This document shows, in pieces, positions 58,564 to 64,000 of a stretch of 64,000 nt of DNA (the first letter of the stretch is position 1; each line of letters starts with the position of its first letter). The notes beneath the pieces are model-generated. The model worked only from the letters and a program-made list of their open reading frames with translations, did not search any database and had not been told where the DNA came from. The DNA comes from an uncultured Christensenella sp. Lineage in GTDB: Bacteria; Bacillota; Clostridia; Christensenellales; Pumilibacteraceae. The stretch covers positions 11,107-75,106 of the forward strand of contig CAJTTD010000010.1 of assembly GCA_910579205.1 (NCBI GenBank). Direction: 5' to 3'. The translations under genes and the position numbers were made by a program.

Positions 58564-59580
58564 ATGAAAGAAATAAGACCGACGGTAATACCCGAAAACT
58601 ACAGCTCAGCGCTCACGCTAAGGGAAACGCAGCAAGCGATAAAGTACATCAAGGACGTTTTTCAGCAGACCCTTGCGTCGTTCCTCGTGCTCGACCGCGT
58701 AACCGCGCCGCTTATAGTGGATGCAAATAGCGGCATAAACGACGATCTCAACGGCGTGGAGAGAAAGGTGGAGTTTGCCGTAGGCGCAGTGGATAGAAAC
58801 GCCGAGATCGTGCAGTCGCTAGCGAAGTGGAAACGCATAGCTCTTTATCGTTACCGCTATAGCGCGGGCGAAGGCATATATACCGATATGAACGCGGTGC
58901 GGCGCGACGACGATATGGACAACGTCCATTCTATATTCGTCGATCAATGGGATTGGGAAAAGGTAATAACAAAAAGCGACAGAACGATAGAGTATCTTAA
59001 GGATACCGTTCGTTCCATAGTAAAGGCGGTCGCTTTTACCAACAGAAAGGTGCGCCTTCGCTATCCCAAGCTCGGCGCGCACATAGAGGAGACACCGTTC
59101 TTTGTTTCCGCGCAGCAGCTTGAAGATATGTATCCCGAACTGCCCCCCAAACAGCGCGAACACGAGATTTGCAAAAAGCACGGAACTGTATTTATAACGG
59201 GCATAGGCTCTAAGCTCGCGAGCGGAAAAGTCCACGACGGCAGAGCGCCCGACTACGACGATTGGTCGCTCAACGGCGATCTGCTCGTTTGGAACAGCGT
59301 GCTCGACGACGCTTTGGAAATTTCGTCGATGGGCATACGAGTGGACGCAAAGTCGCTTCGCAGTCAGCTCGAACAATGCAACGCGTTAGACAGATACAAG
59401 TACGACTATCACAAAATGATAGACGGCGGAGTATTGCCTTACACGATAGGCGGCGGAATAGGTCAGTCGCGGCTTTGCATGATCATGCTGGAAAAAGCGC
59501 ACATAGGCGAAGTTCAAGCTTCGATATGGTCCAAGGAAATTCTCGACGTTTGCGCGGCGCGCGGCGTAGAGCTGCTTTGA
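58564..59580 (+). CDS. asnA: Aspartate--ammonia ligase (asparagine synthetase A)
   Basis: A 338-residue class-II-synthetase-like enzyme that makes asparagine from aspartate, ammonia and ATP. Typical stretches: TLRETQQAIKYIKDVFQQTL, LDRVTAPLIVD, SGINDDLNGVERKV, DMNAVRRDD, VDQWDWEKVI, HGTVFITGIG, and the C-terminal IGGGIGQSRLCM. ATG 58564 is chosen over TTG 58552, as GGAG at 58553-58556 then serves as ribosome site. It lies 19 bases after the TIR-FtsZ-like gene with no promoter or terminator between, so the two are probably cotranscribed. A role with the TIR protein is not implied by sequence. Confidence 0.94.
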   Translation: MKEIRPTVIPENYSSALTLRETQQAIKYIKDVFQQTLASFLVLDRVTAPLIVDANSGINDDLNGVERKVEFAVGAVDRNAEIVQSLAKWKRIALYRYRYSAGEGIYTDMNAVRRDDDMDNVHSIFVDQWDWEKVITKSDRTIEYLKDTVRSIVKAVAFTNRKVRLRYPKLGAHIEETPFFVSAQQLEDMYPELPPKQREHEICKKHGTVFITGIGSKLASGKVHDGRAPDYDDWSLNGDLLVWNSVLDDALEISSMGIRVDAKSLRSQLEQCNALDRYKYDYHKMIDGGVLPYTIGGGIGQSRLCMIMLEKAHIGEVQASIWSKEILDVCAARGVELL

Positions 59581-59645
59581 TATCCGCAAGATACCCGTTT
59601 GCAGTAGCAAAAATGCAGCAACAAATACGCGCCGTATAATAATAA

Positions 59646-59674
59646 TTGACAGATCTCGACAAGTTTGATATCAT
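59646..59674 (+). promoter_or_regulatory. Promoter of the TIR-Sel1 gene
   Basis: TTGACA at 59646-59651, 17 bases, TATCAT at 59669-59674; GGAGAGGA ribosome site before ATG 59705. Confidence 0.8.
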
Positions 59675-59704
59675 AATTACGTCAACAAACACGGAGAGGA
59701 TAAT

Positions 59705-62107
59705 ATGGTTTTTAAAGAGTGTAAATGCCCTAATTGCGGACGGGAATTAAAACAAGATCAGTCAAAAGGCAAGTTCAAGTGCGTGTATTGCGGTCATAAT
59801 TTCGAAGCGGATAATTTGGAAGAGGTGATGGCGGCGGTTCGGGCTACGCTCGGCGGCGTGGTGGATGACGCACTGCTGCGCCAGCGTGATAGCGACATCG
59901 CCAACGCCAGATACAACTTGTGGGACGCAGTGCATGAAGAATACATCGACGACGGCAAAGTTCTGAACTGCTGCGGCGCTTTAAAAAAGTATTCTCCCAA
60001 AGATGTTCAAGCCAACTTTTACGAAACGGCATTGACAGACAGAAGCAACCGTTTAAACAGATACATAGACGGGATAGACGCCAAAACATACGCATATCTC
60101 GCAGATGATATTATAGAATTTATACTAAAGTCGCTTGAAAAGAGCAATGTGCTCTCGCTCAAAAATTTCGTAGAGCGAGTATACCGCGGCGATAAGGATA
60201 AGTTCGTAAAATACATGACCGCAGTCGAAGACGAAGCCGTCCGTCTCGATAGCGGTCTGTACGTGCCCGAGATCCCGCGCGATGTGTTCTTGGCGTATTC
60301 AAGTGCGGACATGAATAAAGTAAACGAAATAGCAGAAATGCTCGAGAGCCAAAAAATAAGCTGTTTCGTAGCAGCACGCAATCTCCGCCATGGCAAGGGC
60401 GCAGTGGCAAATTACGAAAAATATTTAAAAACGGCAATGCATAACTGCAAGTGCGTTGTGTTTTTATCGTCCGAAAAGTCGCGCGATCTCGATTGCGACG
60501 CGCTGAAAACGGAATTGCCGTACATACGCGACAACGAGCCGTATATGGGCAGGATAGAGTATGTTATCGAAGAATACTCGAGCGGCACAAGCTCCGCCGC
60601 AAAAATACTTCTTAAAGACTTTTTCAACGGTTTGGAGTATTGCCGTACGCCCGAGGATCTGTTGAGACGAGTTTTATCCCACATTACGGGCGGCAATAAA
60701 AAGGAAAGCAACACAAAATTCTGTGTTTCTTGCGGCACGGAAAACCCGAAAACGGCAAAGCGTTGTATGGAATGCGGCGAACCGAACTTTGTTTTTACTC
60801 GTGAAGAGTATGTGGAAAAGAGCGTAGAAGAACGCCTCAAGCGTGAATATGAACAAAAGCTCGCGCGCATGCAAGCGGAATATGAGCGCCTAAAAAACAT
60901 TAATGCGGATACGGAAAATGCAAAACAAGACGTAACTCTGACTGCTGACCAAGACAGCATGCGCGAAGAAATGTTTGCCGAAAGTGAAGAAAACTACAAG
61001 AAAGGCAAGTCTTTATATGATAACGGCAACTATTCCAAAGCCGTAGAGTACTTCGAGATGGCGGCAAAGCAAGGACTTGCCGACGCGCAATATAATTTAG
61101 GCGTGTGCTATTATTACGGCGACGGCGTAGCAGAAGACGAGAAGAAAGCCGTAGAGTACTTTGAGATGGCGGCAAAGCAAGGACTTGCCGACGCGCAATA
61201 TAATTTAGGCGTGTGCTATTATTACGGCAACGGCGTAGCGGTGGACTACAAGAAAGCCGTAGAGTACTTCGAGATGGCTGCTAAGCAAGGTTATGCCGCC
61301 GCGCAATATAATTTAGGCGCGTGCTATGAAAATGGCGACGGCGTAGCAGAAGACGAGAAGAAAGCCGTGGAGTACTTTGAGATGGCGGCAAAGCAAGGAC
61401 TTGCCGACGCGCAATATAATTTAGGCGTGTGCTATTATTACGGCAACGGCGTAGCGGTGGACTACAAGAAAGCCGTAGAGTACTTCGAGATGGCTGCTAA
61501 GCAAGGTTATGCCGCCGCGCAATATAATTTAGGCGCGTGCTATGAAAATGGCGACGGCGTAGCAGAAGACGAGAAGAAAGCCGTGGAGTACTATGAGTTA
61601 GCAGCTAAGCAAGGTTATGCCGACGCGCAATATAATTTAGGCTTTTGCTATGAAAAAGGCTGCGGTGTAGCACAAGACTACAAGAAAGCCGTAGAGTACT
61701 TCGAGATGGCGGCTAAGCAAGGACATGTCGACGCGCAATATAATTTAGGCGTATGCTATGAAAACGGCTACGGCGTAGCACAAGATTATGAGAAAGCCGT
61801 AGAGTACTACGAGATGGCGGCTAAGCAAGGACATGCCGATGCGCAATGTAATTTAGGCGAATGCTATTATTATTACGGCGATGGTATAGCAGAAGACTAC
61901 AAGAAAGCCGTAGAGTACTACGAGATGGCGGCTAAGCAAGGACATGCCGATGCGCAATGTAATTTAGGCAGGTGTTATGAAGCCGGCTACGGCGTAGCAC
62001 AAGACTACAAGAAAGCCGTAGAGTACTACGAGTTGGCGGCAAAGCAAGGCGATGTCAGCGCAAAAGTCTGCGCTGAACTATTGAGAAAACAACTCGGTCT
62101 ACTGTAG
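59705..62107 (+). CDS. TIR-domain protein with Sel1 repeats
   Basis: An 800-residue soluble protein. Zinc ribbon (CPNCG ... CVYCG, residues 8-32), helical region with ARYNLWDAVH, TIR domain from 193 (DVFLAYSSAD) to about 330 with Glu270 at the NADase-glutamate position, a second zinc ribbon (Cys340, Cys343, then CMECG) and a short charged helix. From about 445 there are nine full 36-37-residue Sel1 repeats (AVEYFEMAAKQGxADAQYNLG) and a partial tenth. Sel1/TPR-like solenoids bind partner proteins. Repeats 2-3 and 4-5 are almost identical in DNA sequence, indicating recent duplication. No membrane segment. Own promoter; terminator at 62134. Confidence 0.88.
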   Translation: MVFKECKCPNCGRELKQDQSKGKFKCVYCGHNFEADNLEEVMAAVRATLGGVVDDALLRQRDSDIANARYNLWDAVHEEYIDDGKVLNCCGALKKYSPKDVQANFYETALTDRSNRLNRYIDGIDAKTYAYLADDIIEFILKSLEKSNVLSLKNFVERVYRGDKDKFVKYMTAVEDEAVRLDSGLYVPEIPRDVFLAYSSADMNKVNEIAEMLESQKISCFVAARNLRHGKGAVANYEKYLKTAMHNCKCVVFLSSEKSRDLDCDALKTELPYIRDNEPYMGRIEYVIEEYSSGTSSAAKILLKDFFNGLEYCRTPEDLLRRVLSHITGGNKKESNTKFCVSCGTENPKTAKRCMECGEPNFVFTREEYVEKSVEERLKREYEQKLARMQAEYERLKNINADTENAKQDVTLTADQDSMREEMFAESEENYKKGKSLYDNGNYSKAVEYFEMAAKQGLADAQYNLGVCYYYGDGVAEDEKKAVEYFEMAAKQGLADAQYNLGVCYYYGNGVAVDYKKAVEYFEMAAKQGYAAAQYNLGACYENGDGVAEDEKKAVEYFEMAAKQGLADAQYNLGVCYYYGNGVAVDYKKAVEYFEMAAKQGYAAAQYNLGACYENGDGVAEDEKKAVEYYELAAKQGYADAQYNLGFCYEKGCGVAQDYKKAVEYFEMAAKQGHVDAQYNLGVCYENGYGVAQDYEKAVEYYEMAAKQGHADAQCNLGECYYYYGDGIAEDYKKAVEYYEMAAKQGHADAQCNLGRCYEAGYGVAQDYKKAVEYYELAAKQGDVSAKVCAELLRKQLGLL
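61150..61581 (+). repeat. Recent 216-bp tandem duplication within the Sel1 array
   Basis: The two-repeat block at about 61150-61365 is repeated at about 61366-61581 with only isolated changes such as GTA/GTG. The surrounding Sel1 repeats differ more. Such near-identity suggests active expansion or contraction of the array. Confidence 0.8.
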
Positions 62108-62131
62108 CGATCTAACTATGTTTAACAAAAG

Positions 62132-62162
62132 AAATCCGCGCATTATCGGCGCGGATATCTTT
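62132..62162. terminator. Bidirectional terminator between the TIR-Sel1 gene and the NlpC/P60 gene
   Basis: ATCCGCGC (62134-62141) pairs with GCGCGGAT (62149-62156); T-rich on both strands, best on the minus strand. Confidence 0.8.
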
Positions 62163-62177
62163 ATATGCGTATGACTG

Positions 62178-63086
62178 TTATTGGATAATTCTGCGCGCGG
62201 TGATGTAATAGCCCCACCGCGTGCTGTTTATTTGTTCGACTTTGGCATAGTCGGACGCGGTATGCAGTATGTAGTTATCGCCTAAGTACAGACCGACGTG
62301 TCCTATGCGTTCTATGCCTACTTTGTCTTTTCTGGACGCGTTGGTAAAGAACATCAGATCGCCGCGTTTCAAGTCCGATCTGTTTACATGCGTGCCTTGA
62401 AGCGACTGCGTGCGCGAATTCATATCCAACAGCTTGTTCGCGCCCATATAGAATATATATTGCATGAGCGACGAGCAGTCGAACTCGGATACTTTAAAGC
62501 CGGGCACGCGTGTGCCGTTGCCGTAGTGGTATCTTGTAGCGCCGTACACGTATTTTGTACCTAATACCTTAAGTCCTTCGTTTATTACGTTTTCGACGTC
62601 ATTGTCCGCATTGGGCACGTCCATGGAAGTTATCGTCGTATATGACGGGTTGGCGCTTACGTACGCCGTGCGGTTGAGATAGGTCGTTTTGTAAAACCCG
62701 TCCGTCTTCCCGTCGTACTTTAAAAGCACGCCTTTTTCCACAGCTCCGAGCGACGCGTAAGACGTGCTCGGTCCGGTGCGGATATTCAATCCGTTTGTAT
62801 TAGTGCGTATGTACTTTATCGACTTGACTGTAGGCGAAGCGTTAGGCGGCTCGACTTCGGGCGATTCGCCGTTTGCGTTACCGTCGTTTTCCGACGGCGG
62901 ACGGGTGTCGGGTGCGGACGGGGGATCGATATCTTGATCGGGCACGCCGCCCGGCGTCCACTCCGTTTCGGGTGTGATAGCGTCGTTATGTACGATGCTG
63001 TCTTTTGAGCAAGCTGCAAGCGGCATTGTTATGAGTGCGCATGCAACGATACACGACAGAATTTTTTTGTTGCGATCCATTTGCAT
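62178..63086 (-). CDS. NlpC/P60 cell-wall hydrolase lipoprotein with SH3 domain
   Basis: A 302-residue exported lipoprotein. Signal peptide with lipobox LAAC, then an Asp/Pro/Glu-rich linker, a bacterial SH3 domain (NGLNIRTGPSTSYASLG ... GFYKTTYLN), and a C-terminal NlpC/P60 peptidase with catalytic Cys in EFDCSSLMQYIF, His in RIGHVGLYLG and a third polar residue in YILHTAS. Such enzymes cut peptidoglycan stem peptides at D-Glu-diamino acid bonds. AAGGA is spaced best for ATG 63086, with in-frame ATGs at 63092 and 63080 as alternatives. It is divergent from the HTH gene. Confidence 0.9.
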   Translation of the reverse strand: MQMDRNKKILSCIVACALITMPLAACSKDSIVHNDAITPETEWTPGGVPDQDIDPPSAPDTRPPSENDGNANGESPEVEPPNASPTVKSIKYIRTNTNGLNIRTGPSTSYASLGAVEKGVLLKYDGKTDGFYKTTYLNRTAYVSANPSYTTITSMDVPNADNDVENVINEGLKVLGTKYVYGATRYHYGNGTRVPGFKVSEFDCSSLMQYIFYMGANKLLDMNSRTQSLQGTHVNRSDLKRGDLMFFTNASRKDKVGIERIGHVGLYLGDNYILHTASDYAKVEQINSTRWGYYITARRIIQ

Positions 63087-63113
63087 ATACATCCTTGTTG
63101 TAGTGTCAAGCGC

Positions 63114-63143
63114 AGTGTAGCATACGCAAAGAAAACGTGTCAA
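63114..63143 (-). promoter_or_regulatory. Promoter of the NlpC/P60 gene
   Basis: Minus strand: TTGACA (63143-63138), 18 bases, TACACT (63119-63114) preceded by TGC. Confidence 0.7.
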
Positions 63144-63215
63144 ATCGAAAAATCTTTGTTCACCTTAAATTTTTTTCGGCTTTTTATTAATTGCGCGGTA
63201 TAGGATATATATTAT

Positions 63216-63280
63216 AGGGGTTGTAAATGCACCCCTGTGTTCAAAATTATTTTTGATAAAATTATAGTTGTAAATACAAC
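63216..63280 (+). promoter_or_regulatory. Two operator-like palindromes and promoter of the HTH gene
   Basis: GTTGTAAATACAAC at 63267-63280 is a near-perfect palindrome. GTTGTAAATGCACC at 63220-63233, 47 bases upstream, is a second copy flanked by GGGG/CCCC. A promoter TTCAAA (63240-63245)-17-TATAGT (63263-63268) lies between them, and its -10 abuts the second palindrome. This suggests autorepression by the HTH protein, possibly with DNA looping. Confidence 0.55.
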
Positions 63281-63293
63281 CATAGGAGAGCGC

Positions 63294-63536
63294 ATGAAAT
63301 TAAGCACGGCGGTGGCGTTGCGAATAAGTAATATTTTGAGAGAAAAGAATATGTCGCAATACCGTTTGGAAAAGAACATCGCTATGCCGCATAACACAAT
63401 GAAAACGCTTATGCGAGAGCGTAACAGCGGTGTGAACTTAAAAACAGTAATGCAAATCATACGCGGACTTGAAATGACGACGGCGCAGTTTTTTGATGAT
63501 CCGTTGTTTGAAAATCCCGATTTGGAAATTGATTGA
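63294..63536 (+). CDS. Small Cro/CI-type helix-turn-helix regulator
   Basis: An 80-residue protein almost entirely made of an HTH_3/HTH_26 domain: LRISNILREKNMSQYRLEKNIAMPHNTMKTLMRERNSGVNLKTVMQIIRGLEMTTAQFF. The MSQYRLEKNIAMPHNTMKTLM stretch is the recognition region. AGGAG sits 6 bases before ATG 63294; the upstream open frame overlaps the promoter and operator, so it is not the start. The likely targets are the two palindromes just upstream. It could also regulate the divergent NlpC/P60 gene. Phage-type and chromosomal regulators of this kind cannot be told apart here. Confidence 0.82.
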   Translation: MKLSTAVALRISNILREKNMSQYRLEKNIAMPHNTMKTLMRERNSGVNLKTVMQIIRGLEMTTAQFFDDPLFENPDLEID

Positions 63537-63608
63537 TGAATTGATTCGGTAAGGAGATCGTTGCAGAACATGCAAACTACGCCAATATTGCGTTCTTTCT
63601 ACTATTAA

Positions 63609-63672
63609 TTGACTTGATAATTCTTATATGGTAAAATACAAAAGCAATGCGTTATTGCATTGCTTTTATTGT
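63609..63672 (+). promoter_or_regulatory. Promoter immediately followed by a terminator-like hairpin
   Basis: TTGACT (63609-63614), 17 bases, TAAAAT (63632-63637). The predicted start point falls within AAAGCAATGC (63641-63650), which pairs with GCATTGCTTT (63657-63666) and is followed by TATTG. The hairpin could be a terminator of the HTH gene, or the 5' end of a transcript covering the downstream repeat. Confidence 0.5.
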
Positions 63673-63715
63673 TCGTACATAGTATTGTGTTCGGCGTAGC
63701 CGAGCATCGGCGTAT

Positions 63716-64000
63716 GACTCGTCGCGCGCCCCATGAAAAATCCCACCCGACTGGGTGGGATATGGCAGGGGCGACGCGAATGCTCGCTGCAGCGCGAGCG
63801 GGCTTCGGCATAGCCGAGCGCCTAGCGAACTAACGCCGCCGAGTTGGCAAGGATTTGGGGTAAGAATACCGTTGTAAAGTGTATAGGCATACATACAAAC
63901 AACCGCGCGGACTCGTCGCGCGCCCCATGAAAAATCCCACCCGTTTGGGTGGGATATGGCAGGGGCGACGCGAATGCTCGCTGCAGCGCGAGCGGGCTTC
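63716..64000. repeat. Direct repeat of at least 90 bp with a perfect hairpin, running off the window
   Basis: The block beginning GACTCGTCGCGCGCCCCATG occurs at 63716 and again at 63910 (194 bases apart), nearly identical for about 90 bases to the window end. Each copy has ATCCCACCC (loop of four) GGGTGGGAT; only the loop differs (GACT against GTTT). Then GGCAGGGGCGACGCGAATG and a GC-rich tail follow. Short GGC(A/G)TAGCC palindromes lie nearby. Small open frames in this region are by-products of the repeat. The stretch 63537-64000 otherwise holds no gene that I can support. Confidence 0.75.

Noticed and set aside
56119..62107. TIR genes considered as a Thoeris or CBASS system
   Set aside because: No ThsA-like SIR2/SLOG effector, nucleotidyltransferase, or STING domain is encoded nearby; neighbours are ruvC, asnA and an NlpC/P60 lipoprotein.
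63652..63894. Short minus-strand open frames in the terminal repeat
   Set aside because: They follow the repeated DNA, lack ribosome sites, and resemble known spurious translations of repeats.
1..64000. tRNA, rRNA and other stable RNA genes
   Set aside because: I scanned intergenic regions for tRNA T-loops and rRNA-like sequence and saw none; a covariance-model search could still find a small RNA.

Overview
This window looks like chromosomal DNA of an anaerobic, endospore-forming member of the Firmicutes/Clostridia, probably an uncultured gut lineage; I cannot name the genus. The case rests on a spore-germination operon (gerA/gerB/gerC type), a Spo0A-type DNA-binding domain, a YlxY-type protein, WhiA, HPr kinase, pyruvate:ferredoxin oxidoreductase, AsnA, and many textbook sigma-A promoters (TTGACA-17-TATAAT) with GGAGG ribosome sites. 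Most of the window is conserved core genome. The accessory parts are the ABC-F/lipid kinase/Fic block, one insertion sequence, several tandem repeats and three paralogous TIR-domain genes.

Layout. 1-11.4 kb: end of hprK, an ABC-F ATPase behind a transcription attenuator, a lipid kinase and degenerate Fic protein (minus strand), then murB, a PHP hydrolase, whiA, dnaE and pfkA. 11.4-17 kb: 89-bp stem-loop repeats, a TIR protein with membrane helices and leucine-rich repeats, and an IS3-family element that has split a terminator. 17-25.4 kb: fba, an M29 aminopeptidase, a YcxB-like membrane protein, gap, a CotH-like lipoprotein, a zinc-ribbon protein, a 132-bp tandem repeat with internal promoters and a GNAT acetyltransferase. 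25.5-35.4 kb: pyruvate oxidoreductase, isocitrate dehydrogenase, the three germination genes, rpsU and a stand-alone Spo0A_C domain protein. 35.5-43.4 kb: argGH (minus), rpsO, pnp, ylxY, an M16 peptidase and a dimeric dUTPase. 43.5-56.1 kb: ftsK/spoIIIE, rimO, pgsA, cinA, recA, ruvA, ruvB, queA, tgt, a YgjP-like metalloprotein and ruvC. 56.1-62.1 kb: a TIR protein fused to an FtsZ-like GTPase, asnA, and a TIR protein with Sel1 repeats. 62.1-64 kb: an NlpC/P60 lipoprotein, a small HTH repressor with two operator-like palindromes, and a long repeat that runs off the window.

The most unusual content is the set of three TIR proteins (11819-15562, 56175-58544, 59705-62107). All share an N-terminal zinc ribbon, a conserved helical region with an SR-x-x-LW-x-x-x-H-x-x motif, and a TIR domain that keeps a glutamate at the position expected for NAD-cleaving TIRs. 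Each carries a different C-terminal module: membrane helices plus leucine-rich repeats (topologically like a Toll-like receptor), a complete FtsZ/tubulin-like GTPase, or about ten Sel1 repeats. Each has its own strong promoter. This looks like one sensing or defence family with exchangeable C-terminal modules. That function is inference from architecture only.
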